From positions 1-34,656 of the forward strand of contig CADEDO010000005.1 of assembly GCA_902826115.1 (NCBI GenBank): 34,656 nucleotides of DNA, written 5' to 3'. The translations under genes were made by a program, and so were the position numbers. The notes under the pieces are model-generated. The model did no database searches. It saw only the letters and a program-made list of their open reading frames with translations, and was not told where the DNA came from. This document shows, in pieces, positions 9,384 through 18,482 of the stretch. The first letter of the stretch is position 1; each line of letters starts with the position of its first letter. Source of the DNA: an uncultured Nitrosomonas sp. (lineage in GTDB: Bacteria; Pseudomonadota; Gammaproteobacteria; Burkholderiales; Nitrosomonadaceae).

Positions 9384-11366
9384 ATGAATGACCCTCTACA
9401 GACAGTTTTAATCTTGTTAGCGATCGCAGTGCTGGCAGTTGTCATTTTTCGTTTATTACGTTTGCCCCCTATGTTGGGTTATTTGTTGGCAGGTGTCATC
9501 ATCGGCCCCCATGCATTGGGGTGGATACCAGCAACGGATGAGACTCATCACCTTGCCGGCTTTGGTGTGGTGTTCCTGATGTTTAGCATCGGTCTGGAAT
9601 TCAGTTTGCCTAAACTGGTTGCCATGAAAAATATTGTATTTGGATTTGGTACATCACAGGTGATTATCTGTATTCTGCTGGTTATGGCAATTGCTTGGGG
9701 ACTGGGATTGAATTGGCATGTTGGTTTAGTATTAGGCGGCGCTTTGGCCATGTCTTCTACCGCCATCGTCATCAAAATGCTGGCAGAGCGGGCAGAACTC
9801 AATTCAACGCATGGCCGCCAAATCATCGGTGTATTGCTTTTTCAGGATCTAGCCGTCATTCCGCTTTTGATTATTGTTCCGGCGCTTGCTACTGAAGTCG
9901 ATAGTGACAGCAGTAATTTTGGTCTGATGTTTGCGGTTGCCATACTCAAAGTGATCAGTGTGTTGGCATTTATTTTGCTGTTTGGGCAAAAACTGATGCG
10001 CCCCTGGTTTCATTTAGTTGCACGTCAGAAATCATCAGAGTTATTTGTTCTCAATGTGCTATTGATTACATTGGGATTGGCATGGTTAACGGAACTGGCG
10101 GGATTATCTCTGGCATTAGGTGCATTTCTTGCTGGTATGCTGATTTCTGAAACAGAATACCGGTATCAGGTCGAAGATGATATCAAGCCATTTCGGGATA
10201 TTTTGCTGGGATTGTTTTTTATCACTATTGGCATGTTATTGGACATGCAGGTAGTCGTCGAGAATTTTGTTTGGGTATTTGCAATCTTGGCAGCACTCAT
10301 CGGCTTAAAAATAGTATTAATCGCCGGATTGTCACGTTTATTCGGTACCGATGCTAGTGTTGCCGTCAGAACGGGTATGAATTTAGCACAAAGCGGTGAA
10401 TTTGGCTTTGTTTTGCTGGCTCAAGCGGGTGCGATTGGATTGGTAGACAACTCAATACTTCAGCCAGTGCTGGCTGCCATGGTGTTATCCATGTTCATTG
10501 CTCCTTTTATTATCGAATATAGTGGATCTGTGGTTCAGCGTTTTTACAGTTCCGAGTGGATGTATCGCGCGATGCAACTAACCTCTATTGCTGCTCAAAC
10601 AATGGCAACGCAGAACCACGTTATTATCTGCGGTTATGGCCGGAGTGGGCAAAATATGTCGCGCATCTTGGAGCAGGAGTCTGTGCCGTTTATCGCATTA
10701 GATAATGATCCTCGGCGTATCAGTGAAGCGACTATTGCTGGTGAATCAGTCGTGTATGGTGATGCGGCACGCCGAGAAGTGCTCATAGCCGCAGGTTTGA
10801 TGCGTGCCAAAGTACTGGTGGTTAGTTATGCCGATACCGTGTCTGCATTAAAAATCCTTGCACATGTCCAAGCGCTACGGCCAGAGCTATCGGTTGTCGT
10901 TCGAACGCATGACGATTCAGACATTGACTTGCTCAAAGAAGCCGGGGCAACTGAAGTTGTTGCCGAAATTATGGAAGGCAGTTTAATGTTGGCATCGCAC
11001 GCATTGATGTTTGTTGACATATCATCAGGTCGCATAATACGACGAATTAGAGAAACTCGAGAGCAGCGATATAGCTTATTTCGAGGATTTTATTATGGCT
11101 CTACTGATGACATGGAAGATGGTGGAGAGAAACTATTTCCGCGCTTGTTAACCATCACCATGATTCCTGGTGCAGCAGCGATTAATAAAACTTTGGAAGA
11201 TATTGATTTAACCAACCTTGCTGTTGAGGTCACTGCGATTCGAAGACGTAATATAAGGGGGGTATTGCCAACAAATCAAACACGATTGGAAACAGGTGAC
11301 GTGGTGGTGCTCAGGGGAACATTAGAAAATCTTGCTGCTGCGGAAATAAGATTGATACAAGGATAA
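9384..11366 (+). CDS. CPA2-family K+/H+ antiporter, KefB/KefC-like
   Basis: Inner-membrane monovalent cation:proton antiporter of 660 aa. Residues 1-385 form about 12 membrane helices, including the family motif G-L-F-F-I-T-I-G-M at the end of the loop D-D-I-K-P-F-R-D-I-L. A cytoplasmic TrkA-N (RCK) domain starts near residue 410 with the nucleotide-binding G-Y-G-R-S-G-Q at 417-423, and a TrkA-C domain occupies roughly residues 570-655. E. coli KefB/KefC are held closed by glutathione and opened by its electrophile adducts. This gene sits 123 bp from the divergent gshA, which supports a glutathione-linked role, though the glutathione-contact residues could not be verified by eye. Start: ATG at 9384; a TTG eight codons upstream is in frame but less likely. 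YbaL-type antiporters are the main alternative. Confidence 0.88.
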   Translation: MNDPLQTVLILLAIAVLAVVIFRLLRLPPMLGYLLAGVIIGPHALGWIPATDETHHLAGFGVVFLMFSIGLEFSLPKLVAMKNIVFGFGTSQVIICILLVMAIAWGLGLNWHVGLVLGGALAMSSTAIVIKMLAERAELNSTHGRQIIGVLLFQDLAVIPLLIIVPALATEVDSDSSNFGLMFAVAILKVISVLAFILLFGQKLMRPWFHLVARQKSSELFVLNVLLITLGLAWLTELAGLSLALGAFLAGMLISETEYRYQVEDDIKPFRDILLGLFFITIGMLLDMQVVVENFVWVFAILAALIGLKIVLIAGLSRLFGTDASVAVRTGMNLAQSGEFGFVLLAQAGAIGLVDNSILQPVLAAMVLSMFIAPFIIEYSGSVVQRFYSSEWMYRAMQLTSIAAQTMATQNHVIICGYGRSGQNMSRILEQESVPFIALDNDPRRISEATIAGESVVYGDAARREVLIAAGLMRAKVLVVSYADTVSALKILAHVQALRPELSVVVRTHDDSDIDLLKEAGATEVVAEIMEGSLMLASHALMFVDISSGRIIRRIRETREQRYSLFRGFYYGSTDDMEDGGEKLFPRLLTITMIPGAAAINKTLEDIDLTNLAVEVTAIRRRNIRGVLPTNQTRLETGDVVVLRGTLENLAAAEIRLIQG

Positions 11367-11552
11367 TTTTAGTATTTAACCTTATAAACCAAATCTGTTC
11401 ATTGAAAAATTAATCAGTTAAATTTACGATTGTTTTTAACTCCTTAAATGAAGACTCTATGATTATGAGCTACCAAAAATAGACAGTTTTTCTCAGAAAG
11501 TGTATATTCGCCGTTCCGCCCTTTTGCTCATTAGAAAAAGGACAGGTGCTGA

Positions 11553-11571
11553 TGTAATCTTGATGATTACA
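11553..11571. promoter_or_regulatory. Inverted repeat upstream of nirK (candidate operator)
   Basis: TGTAATC and GATTACA form perfect 7-bp arms around a 5-nt centre TTGAT, ending 57 bp before the nirK ATG. It lies in a 262-bp intergenic stretch (11367-11628) with no other convincing feature. It is not a clear FNR (TTGAT-N4-ATCAA) or NsrR site, so the binding protein, if any, is unknown. Confidence 0.4.
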
Positions 11572-11628
11572 CAGCAGATTAGAATGGCGCATAAAGAAGC
11601 GCGAAGTTCATCATTTATGGAGGGAGAT

Positions 11629-12729
11629 ATGATTAAAGCTGTTCAAGCAGTTGTTGGGTTAGGATTGCTCTGTTTAGGCGCAACACAGGCTGTTGTAGCT
11701 TCTACAGACGTTTCTAAATTACCGCGTGTAAAACTAGAATTGGTGGCTCCACCAAATGTACCTGTTCACGATCAGGTTTCAAAAGGACCTAAAGTCGTTG
11801 AAGTTCGTATGGAAACTCAAGAAAAACTGATGGAAGTTGCTCCTGGAGCAAAAGTCTGGGGTTTGACTTTCAACGGTAGCATTCCTGGTCCGCTTATCGT
11901 AGTACATGAAGGTGACTACGTTGAATTGACATTATCTAATCCAAAAACCAGCTCATTGGCACATAACGTGGATTTCCACGCTGCGACCGGTGCTTTGGGT
12001 GGTGCAGGTTTGACACTGGTTCAACCTGGTGAAGAAGTTGTACTGCGCTGGAAAGCTGTTAAACCAGGCGTTTTCGTTTATCACTGCGCACCTGGTGGAA
12101 CCATGATTCCATTCCACGTAATTTCTGGGATGAGTGGCGCAATTATGGTATTGCCTAAAGATGGTTTGAAAGATGCCAAAGGCAAACCTTACAAATACGA
12201 CAAAGCTTTCTACATCGGTGAACAAGACTTCTACCTGCCAAAAGATGCTAGCGGCAAATTCAAATCCTATGGCTCACCAGCTGAAGGCATGGCCGACATG
12301 TTGGAAACAGCTAAAGGACTTATACCTACTCACGTAGTATTCAATGGTGCTGTTGGTGCGATCACCGGCGACAATGCATTGAAAGCTAAAGTGGGCGAGA
12401 AAGTGCTGTTCATTCACTCACAAGCTAACCGTCCTTCCTATCCACATTTGATTGGTGGTCATGCTGATCTGTATTGGGTAGGTGGTTCATTCAGCGACGT
12501 TCCTTTAACCAGCCAAGAAACTTGGTTTGTTCCAGCAGGTGCCGCGGTTGCTGCAGCGTATGAATTCAAACAACCTGGATTATACGTATACCTCAGTCAT
12601 AACCTGATTGAAGCTGTATTACTGGGTGCTGCGCTTCACATGAACGTTGAAGGCAAATGGGACGATGACATGATGACCCAAGTTAAAGCACCAAAGAGCT
12701 TTGACGCAAAAGCTGCAATGGATCACTAA
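11629..12729 (+). CDS. nirK: Copper-containing nitrite reductase (NO-forming), periplasmic
   Basis: Reduces nitrite to nitric oxide in the periplasm; in ammonia oxidisers it supports nitrifier denitrification and nitrite tolerance. The 366-aa precursor has a signal peptide ([17 protein letters not shown], cleavage near A-V-V-A/S-T). Two cupredoxin domains follow. All copper ligands are present: type 1 His112, Cys153, His163 and Met168; type 2 His117, His152 and His324. The catalytic pair is Asp115 and His273. The Cys-His loop [11 protein letters not shown] is one residue longer than in Alcaligenes NirK. The start is fixed by GGAGGGAGAT before the ATG; an upstream 43-codon in-frame extension is rejected. 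It stands alone, without the ncgABC genes that precede nirK in N. europaea. Confidence 0.96.
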   Translation: MIKAVQAVVGLGLLCLGATQAVVASTDVSKLPRVKLELVAPPNVPVHDQVSKGPKVVEVRMETQEKLMEVAPGAKVWGLTFNGSIPGPLIVVHEGDYVELTLSNPKTSSLAHNVDFHAATGALGGAGLTLVQPGEEVVLRWKAVKPGVFVYHCAPGGTMIPFHVISGMSGAIMVLPKDGLKDAKGKPYKYDKAFYIGEQDFYLPKDASGKFKSYGSPAEGMADMLETAKGLIPTHVVFNGAVGAITGDNALKAKVGEKVLFIHSQANRPSYPHLIGGHADLYWVGGSFSDVPLTSQETWFVPAGAAVAAAYEFKQPGLYVYLSHNLIEAVLLGAALHMNVEGKWDDDMMTQVKAPKSFDAKAAMDH

Positions 12730-12769
12730 GCTTTATTTAATTTAGTGTAGCTTTAGAATAGTTATGCAG

Positions 12770-12800
12770 AAGGCCTCAACCGATGGGTTGGGGCCTTTTC
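12770..12800 (+). terminator. Rho-independent terminator of nirK
   Basis: A 12-bp stem, AAGGCCTCAACC with GGTTGGGGCCTT (one G-U pair), a 4-nt GATG loop and a short T-run. It begins about 40 bp after the nirK stop. Confidence 0.9.
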
Positions 12801-12856
12801 ATTTCCAGGATTGAAGCAGACAATTTTTCAATGCAAAAATGGATTTTTAAACCTTT

Positions 12857-13384
12857 ATGCCGATCAAATCCCATATCCGCACCATTCCGCATTATCCGCA
12901 TCACGGAATCATGTTTCGTGATATCACGACATTACTAAAAGATCCTGTCGGTTTGCGCACTACCATTCAGGAAATTTCAAAGCGGTACTTGGATATTCAG
13001 ATTAACAAAGTGGTTGGCATTGAATCACGCGGTTTTATCATAGGTGCGCCTGTTGCTTATCAATTGGGCTTAGGCTTTGTGCCCATTCGGAAACCGAATA
13101 AATTACCTGCTGAGACGATAGGACGGGACTATCAATTGGAATACGGTAGTGATCGTATTGAAATACATGTCGACGCTATTCAGCCAGGTGATCGTGTACT
13201 GCTCATCGATGATTTGATTGCAACCGGTGGAACTGCAGAAGCTGCGGTAAAACTCATCCAGGAAATGGGTGGAGAAATCGTAGAATGCTGTTTTGTCATT
13301 GATTTGCCCGATGTGGGAGGTAGGATGCGTTTAGAGAATTTAGGGTGTAAGGTATTTTCGTTATGTGAATTTGAAGGCGATTGA
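12857..13384 (+). CDS. apt: Adenine phosphoribosyltransferase
   Basis: Salvages adenine to AMP using PRPP; cytoplasmic homodimer. At 175 aa it has the usual length. The N-terminus [21 protein letters not shown] is characteristic of Apt, and the PRPP-binding motif [14 protein letters not shown] lies at about residues 112-126. No clear Shine-Dalgarno precedes the ATG, but the start agrees with the family N-terminus. It follows the nirK terminator and converges on mpl, with 38 bp between the stops. Confidence 0.96.
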   Translation: MPIKSHIRTIPHYPHHGIMFRDITTLLKDPVGLRTTIQEISKRYLDIQINKVVGIESRGFIIGAPVAYQLGLGFVPIRKPNKLPAETIGRDYQLEYGSDRIEIHVDAIQPGDRVLLIDDLIATGGTAEAAVKLIQEMGGEIVECCFVIDLPDVGGRMRLENLGCKVFSLCEFEGD

Positions 13385-13422
13385 GATTTCCAGTATTGAC
13401 TATTGGTTTTCTATCTATTCAT

Positions 13423-14811
13423 TCAAGGGTTTCGTAGAGCGGATAATATTTTTTCGTGGATACCACCAAACCCTCCATTACTCATGATTAAAATATGATC
13501 ACCGGATTGGGTAATGCTTGTGATCTGTTGAATTAATAGATCCAAGTCATCGTAACAGCACGCTTTTTTTCCTAAGATCTCCAATGCATTCATTGCCCAT
13601 TGGGCATCACGGGTGAAACAAAACACTTGATTGGCTTCTAGCAAGCTATCCGCAAGGCTATTCTTCCACACTCCCATTTTCATGGTATTTGATCGGGGTT
13701 CCAGCACGGCAATGATTCTTGCTTCTCCAACATGAGCGCGTAAGCCATGAATGGTTGTTTGAATCGCTGTTGGATGATGTGCAAAATCATCGTATATCGT
13801 GATTCCATTCACCGTGCCGCGTTCTTCCATGCGCCGCTTAACATTCTTGAAATGGGCGAGTGCTTCGATTCCTGCTGCGATGGGTACGCCGGCATGTCGA
13901 GCGGCTATTAATGCAGCCAATGCGTTCATACGATTATGTTCGCCGAGCAGATGCCAGTGTAAACAGCCTTGATAGTTCTCGTTAAAATAAATATCAATGG
14001 TGTTATTTGGTTGTACTTCTGTATGCCATCCAGTTTTTACGCCAAATTCTTCAATCGGCGTCCAGCAACCTTGTGCTAGTACACGCTTCAGATTGCTGTC
14101 GGTTCCATTGGATACAATCAAACCATTATTGGGAATAATACGCACAAAATGATGAAATTGACGTTCAATGGCAGAAAGATCCGCAAAAATATCGGCATGA
14201 TCAAATTCCAGATTATTTAAAATCGCCGTTCTGGGATGATAATGAACAAATTTTGACCGTTTATCAAAGAAAGCTGTATCGTATTCGTCAGCTTCAATGA
14301 CAAAAAAAGGAGAGCGTTCATTAATATTACGGTGCTGGGAAATAGGAGAATCGGGGATATTGCCAATTCTTGCTGAAATACCAAAGTTTTCTGGAATGCC
14401 ACCAATCAGAAATCCCGGGGCCATGCCTGCATAATCGAGAATCCAGGCCAACATTGAACTAGTCGTGGTTTTGCCATGTGTGCCGGAAACTGCAAGCACC
14501 CAGCGATTTCTTAGAATGTTTTCTGATAACCATTGCGGACCGGAAATATAAGGCAGGTTTTGATTGAGTATTGCCTCCATCAACGGATTGCCGCGTGTAA
14601 CAACATTGCCGATTACAAATATATCCGGTCGTAATTCAATTTGATCTGGTGAATAACCAGCAATCAGTTCAATACCTTGAGACTCCAGTTGTGTGCTCAT
14701 TGGGGGATAAACATCCTGGTCGCAACCGGTGACTTTATGCCCGGATTCGCGTGCAATAGCAGCAATCCCTCCCATGAAAGTGCCACAAATCCCAAGTATA
14801 TGAATATGCAT
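13423..14811 (-). CDS. mpl: UDP-N-acetylmuramate:L-alanyl-gamma-D-glutamyl-meso-diaminopimelate ligase
   Basis: Murein-recycling ligase of the Mur family: it attaches recovered tripeptide to UDP-MurNAc in the cytoplasm. The 462-aa protein starts M-H-I-H-I-L-G-I-C-G-T-F-M-G-G, the Mpl form of the N-terminal Rossmann motif. It has the Mur ATP loop G-T-H-G-K-T-T-T near residue 110, the E-A-D-E-Y-D-T-A-F-F-D-K-R-S-K-F segment typical of Mpl, and the C-terminal Mur domain (D-D-F-A-H-H-P-T-A). The length agrees with the family. Monocistronic, with a 189-bp divergent gap to gluQ. Confidence 0.95.
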   Translation of the reverse strand: MHIHILGICGTFMGGIAAIARESGHKVTGCDQDVYPPMSTQLESQGIELIAGYSPDQIELRPDIFVIGNVVTRGNPLMEAILNQNLPYISGPQWLSENILRNRWVLAVSGTHGKTTTSSMLAWILDYAGMAPGFLIGGIPENFGISARIGNIPDSPISQHRNINERSPFFVIEADEYDTAFFDKRSKFVHYHPRTAILNNLEFDHADIFADLSAIERQFHHFVRIIPNNGLIVSNGTDSNLKRVLAQGCWTPIEEFGVKTGWHTEVQPNNTIDIYFNENYQGCLHWHLLGEHNRMNALAALIAARHAGVPIAAGIEALAHFKNVKRRMEERGTVNGITIYDDFAHHPTAIQTTIHGLRAHVGEARIIAVLEPRSNTMKMGVWKNSLADSLLEANQVFCFTRDAQWAMNALEILGKKACCYDDLDLLIQQITSITQSGDHILIMSNGGFGGIHEKILSALRNP

Positions 14812-15000
14812 TGTCAGTCCTAATGAATTCTAATCAACATGAATACAAGAAGAATTACCTATCCGATAAGTAATCTTTTAGAATTATAGTCTATTCAATG
14901 GGGCAAAATAGATGGGCAAGATCAATTTATTAACCGCCCAATAAAAGCATGGAGCGTTTTTTTCCAATAGCAGTGTTGTTTTACACAATGACTAAATTTT

Positions 15001-15894
15001 GTGAAGAGCATGCGGTTTTTTAATTCGAGCTATTGCGGTCGATTTGCACCATCACCGACCGGTCCGTTACATTTTGGTTCATTAGTGGCGGCTGTCGGCA
15101 GCTATTTAGATGCAAAATTCAATCGGGGCAAATGGTTAGTCAGAATCGAGGATCTGGATTGGCAACGCACTGTTCCCGGAGCAGCCAAAGAGATTTTATA
15201 TACCCTGGAAGCATTGGGCATGGAATGGGATGATACGGTCGTGTATCAAAGTCAGCGTACTAAAATTTATCAGGATGCATTAAATGAATTGAATCAACTT
15301 GGAATGATTTATCCTTGTACCTGTTCACGCAAAGAAATTGCAGATTCGAGTATTTTGGGTTTGCACGGCCCCATATATCCGGGAACTTGTTTTAAAAACC
15401 GATTGCCAGTAAACGGAGCGCATTCACTTCGCATCCATACGCATAATCATCCCATTTTATTTTATGATATTTTAAAAGGAGAGTATTCGCAGAAGCTAAA
15501 CAGCGAAGTGGGGGATTTTGTTTTACGGCGTGCCGACGGTATTTATGCTTATCAATTGGCAGTGGTTGTCGATGATGCCGCGCAACTGATTTCTCATGTT
15601 GTGCGTGGTGCAGATTTATTGGATTCTACGCCGCGCCAGATATTTCTTCAGCAATCCTTAGGCTACTATACGCCCCAATATCTGCATTTGCCTGTTGTCA
15701 CTAATGCTTTGGGAGAGAAACTCAGTAAACAAACGCACGCCGCGCCTATTAATTTATCAAGAGCATTAATGCAATTGTTTCTTGCTTTGGAATTTTTAGG
15801 CCAAGAACCGCCCAATGAGATTGTTGACGGAGATATTGCATCCTTCTGGCAATGGGCTATTGGAAACTGGCGAGTCAAACAGATTCCTTATTAG
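15001..15894 (+). CDS. gluQ: Glutamyl-Q tRNA(Asp) synthetase
   Basis: Truncated glutamyl-tRNA synthetase-like enzyme that charges glutamate onto the queuosine base of tRNA-Asp. The 297-aa protein lacks the anticodon-binding domain. It has the class I signature R-F-A-P-S-P-T-G-P-L-H-F-G, a KMSKS-like K-L-S-K at residue 240, and a zinc site suggested by Cys106, Cys108, Tyr126 and Cys130. Start choice is uncertain: a GTG at 15001 and an ATG at 15010 are both possible, and neither has a well-spaced ribosome-binding site. The upstream gap to mpl (14812-15000) shows no other feature. A weak TCTCC/GGAGA hairpin follows the stop. Confidence 0.93.
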   Translation: MKSMRFFNSSYCGRFAPSPTGPLHFGSLVAAVGSYLDAKFNRGKWLVRIEDLDWQRTVPGAAKEILYTLEALGMEWDDTVVYQSQRTKIYQDALNELNQLGMIYPCTCSRKEIADSSILGLHGPIYPGTCFKNRLPVNGAHSLRIHTHNHPILFYDILKGEYSQKLNSEVGDFVLRRADGIYAYQLAVVVDDAAQLISHVVRGADLLDSTPRQIFLQQSLGYYTPQYLHLPVVTNALGEKLSKQTHAAPINLSRALMQLFLALEFLGQEPPNEIVDGDIASFWQWAIGNWRVKQIPY

Positions 15895-16029
15895 CTTCTC
15901 TCCTCAGGGAGATTTGACTCTAAAGTAGGGCGATAAGCGATAGGTTTTATGCTAGGCTGTAACATTACCAATGATTATCAGGAATAATAAATATGAGAAG
16001 ATCTCCATGAGAGTCGGTTTTAAGCATCT

Positions 16030-16058
16030 GGATAGAGGAAATTGATACTCTTCTATCC
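16030..16058 (+). promoter_or_regulatory. Hairpin in the 5' leader of the flavoprotein-SRPBCC-LOV operon
   Basis: GGATAGAGGA pairs with TCTTCTATCC (10 bp, one G-U) around a 9-nt loop. The stem ends 9 nt before the AAGGAG ribosome-binding site of the next gene. It lacks a T-run, so it is not a standard terminator; it could influence translation or mRNA stability. No clear promoter was identified in the 183-bp gap. Confidence 0.4.
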
Positions 16059-16077
16059 TATTAAATAAGGAGATAAT

Positions 16078-17235
16078 GTGGCTTTTCTGCCTTTTTATAT
16101 ACCAAAACAAAAAAGACTTAAAGTTGTCATTGTCGGTGGCGGATATGCTGGCATCGCAGCATTGACGACGCTTTTGCACTATGCTCCCGATACTGAAATT
16201 ACCATTATCGATCCTAACAGTCAGCATCTGAAAATTACTCATTTGCACGAAACATTTCGATATCCACTCACAGATTTACTCATTCCATTTAGTGACCTGG
16301 AAAATCGGTTTGGATGCCGACATATGGCAGCATCTGTGAGATTTGATGAAGAACAACTGCAAACTTGTCAGGAAAAGAAGCGTCTCATTCTTGATGAAGA
16401 AGTGTTGGATTTTGATTATCTATTAGTTGCTTCAGGTTGTGAAAGCAGAGCGACAGAGCATCATGCCGATGTCTTGGATCTGCAAGATTTTACCACTTCG
16501 CCCGGCTCAGAATTATTGGCTCAGTTTATTAATAATCATAATCAATCCGATCAATCCATTTCCGTGGTCGGTGGTGGTGCAACGGGTATACAATTTTTAT
16601 TTGAGATAAAACAATTTCTTAGTCGAACCAAAAGCAAAACGGAATTACGCCTGATCCATTCAGGTGAACAAGTGCTCGAACAATTTCCTGAAGGATTTAA
16701 TGCTTATGTGCAATCACGTATGCATGATATGAATATTGCTTTTTATCCAAATACCTATTATCGTGGACAACAGTCAGGCACAATTTTGTTGACGGAAAAA
16801 CAAACAGAAAAACAATTTGAACTATCTTCCAGTATGTCCATTTTGTTTTTAGGTAAAAAGCAACAAAGAATGTTCCCAGCCAATGCTTTTGGGCAAGTCA
16901 TAGCAAATAAGAAATCTTTGCAAAATATTTTTGCAGCGGGCGATTGTTCATACTATCAATCCCTAGGCTCCAATACATTGACAGCACAATCTGCTGTCCG
17001 CAAAGGCAAATTGGCAGCGCGGAATATATTGCGACATTCAGGTTTTCTAGGTCTACTAGAACCCTATCTTCATCATGAATTAGGTTACGTGGTCAGTCTT
17101 GGACCTGCTGATGCGGTTGGCTGGTTAGGCACAGAAAGCAATTTATTAACCGGTATCTCGGCATTAGCTATCAAGGAATTGGTTGAAGTGCAATATGATT
17201 TATTATTGGCAGGAATCGATACCTACCTAGTTTAG
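16078..17235 (+). CDS. NAD(P)H-dependent FAD oxidoreductase, NDH-2-like
   Basis: A 385-aa flavoprotein of the pyridine nucleotide-disulphide oxidoreductase fold, resembling type II NADH dehydrogenases and AIF-like proteins. The FAD motif G-G-G-Y-A-G is at residues 20-25, a second nucleotide-binding G-G-G-A-T-G near 167, and N-I-F-A-A-G-D-C with Asp289 contacts FAD. A-Q-S-A-V-R-K-G resembles the quinone-side A-Q-x-A-x-x-G of NDH-2. It is shorter than typical NDH-2 and has no obvious C-terminal membrane helix, so substrate and acceptor are unknown. The start is GTG, fixed by AAGGAGATAAT. First gene of an operon with an SRPBCC protein (26-bp gap) and a LOV protein, which suggests a flavin-redox link to light sensing. 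That link is inference. Confidence 0.8.
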   Translation: MAFLPFYIPKQKRLKVVIVGGGYAGIAALTTLLHYAPDTEITIIDPNSQHLKITHLHETFRYPLTDLLIPFSDLENRFGCRHMAASVRFDEEQLQTCQEKKRLILDEEVLDFDYLLVASGCESRATEHHADVLDLQDFTTSPGSELLAQFINNHNQSDQSISVVGGGATGIQFLFEIKQFLSRTKSKTELRLIHSGEQVLEQFPEGFNAYVQSRMHDMNIAFYPNTYYRGQQSGTILLTEKQTEKQFELSSSMSILFLGKKQQRMFPANAFGQVIANKKSLQNIFAAGDCSYYQSLGSNTLTAQSAVRKGKLAARNILRHSGFLGLLEPYLHHELGYVVSLGPADAVGWLGTESNLLTGISALAIKELVEVQYDLLLAGIDTYLV

Positions 17236-17261
17236 CAAACACTACGCAGGAGGCATTAATT

Positions 17262-17741
17262 ATGCTCGGTTTGTTCAAAGATAGCCCTGTTGTTGGTAAG
17301 GCTAGCGGAATTATTCAGAGTTCTAGTGACAAGCTTTTTAGTTTTATTGGAAATGATCTACTTGATAACTATCCTAGATGGTCTCCAGAAGTAAAAGAAT
17401 TAGAAAAACTTACTGAAGGCCCTGTTCAGCACGGTACTTTATGTCGTCAAGTACGTATTGATCAAGGTAATCGTTCAGAGTCGACATTTAAAGTTAAGAT
17501 TTTTGAATCCGGAACACGTATTTGTTTTGAAGGTGTTTCAAATCCTTATCGATGCGATTATGTTATTGAACCCATTAATGGTTCTGATAGTCGACTGACT
17601 TTTATTTTTGAATTGCTAAGCCTCGATTTACATGTGAGGCCATTTGAAAAACTGGTGCGCATTGCTGTTCAAGATGGTACTGAAAGAACAGTAAAAAATA
17701 TTAAGAAATTAATCGAAGCACAGCAGGCTGATTCCAATTAA
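17262..17741 (+). CDS. SRPBCC (START/Bet v1-like) family protein
   Basis: A 159-aa soluble protein without signal peptide. The pattern of an N-terminal strand, W-S-P-E-V-K-E-L-E, G-x-V-x-x-G-T and a long C-terminal helix (residues 128-155) fits the polyketide-cyclase-like SRPBCC fold, which forms a hydrophobic ligand cavity. The ligand is unknown. A good GGAGG precedes the ATG. It sits between the NDH-2-like flavoprotein and the LOV protein, so a shared role is likely, but nothing in the sequence names it. Confidence 0.7.
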   Translation: MLGLFKDSPVVGKASGIIQSSSDKLFSFIGNDLLDNYPRWSPEVKELEKLTEGPVQHGTLCRQVRIDQGNRSESTFKVKIFESGTRICFEGVSNPYRCDYVIEPINGSDSRLTFIFELLSLDLHVRPFEKLVRIAVQDGTERTVKNIKKLIEAQQADSN

Positions 17742-17795
17742 TCACGAATTAAGTGGATGTTTAAGCTGGCAATTAATTAAAATGGAGAGAAAATT

Positions 17796-18248
17796 ATGGA
17801 TTTTATCGTTGAGAAAGACCCTGGATTGATTCCACAAGTTTTGTCCAAAATTCTTGACTCTTGCGTGAATGGGGTATCGCTGGCTGATCCTGATCAGGAA
17901 GACATGCCATTGGTATATGTTAATAAGGCTTTTGAGACCATAACCGGTTATACGCTGGCAGAAACAGTGGGTAAGAATTGTCGTTTCTTGCAGGGAAATG
18001 AGCATGACCAAACAGAAATTAAGCAATTGCGTGAAGCCATAAAAAATAAACAACCTGTTGAAGTAACACTACGCAATTATCGTAAGAATGGCGAATTGTT
18101 TTATAACCACCTACTCATGTCGCCTCTTTTTGATTCAAACGGAAATTTACTTTATTTCTTAGGCGTTCAGTATGATGTCACCCCCCAAATTCGTGCGGAA
18201 GAAGAGATTAAAAATTTGAGAGAGCAGCTTGCCAGTTTAAAAAAATAA
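17796..18248 (+). CDS. Short LOV-domain blue-light photoreceptor
   Basis: A 150-aa protein that is essentially one LOV domain plus a charged C-terminal helix (residues 130-150), probably for dimerisation. It has the canonical G-K-N-C-R-F-L-Q-G motif at residues 59-67, with Cys62 as the expected cysteinyl-flavin adduct residue. FMN contacts typical of photoactive LOV domains are also present: Asn61, Gln66, Arg63, Arg79, Asn94, Asn104 and Gln125. There is no kinase, EAL/GGDEF or DNA-binding domain, so it is a 'short LOV' protein that must act through a partner. GGAGAG precedes the ATG. Third gene of the flavoprotein-SRPBCC operon. The next gene downstream, after 234 bp without a convincing gene or terminator, is a PAS histidine kinase that could be its partner (inference). 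Confidence 0.93.
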   Translation: MDFIVEKDPGLIPQVLSKILDSCVNGVSLADPDQEDMPLVYVNKAFETITGYTLAETVGKNCRFLQGNEHDQTEIKQLREAIKNKQPVEVTLRNYRKNGELFYNHLLMSPLFDSNGNLLYFLGVQYDVTPQIRAEEEIKNLREQLASLKK

Positions 18249-18482
18249 GAAATTATTTATGTCCTCTCCAAAACATTTGCTTATGCTGTTAACTTTAATC
18301 AATCAAGCTTAAGTTCTTCACTCAAATTGTGATAAAAATTTATTACAAGAAAATGATTGAGGAACTAGAATAGGCAAAATTTGAAGCCCTATTTGTTTCA
18401 GTCTGAGAAGAAGTAGTAATAACTTTCTTGGAAAATATCAGTGATTTCAAAATAATAAATTGACTTCATAACGCTATCCTTC

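Noticed and set aside
11500..11628. Upstream in-frame extension of nirK by 43 codons.
   Set aside because: It would bury the signal peptide, and the internal ATG has an excellent ribosome-binding site.
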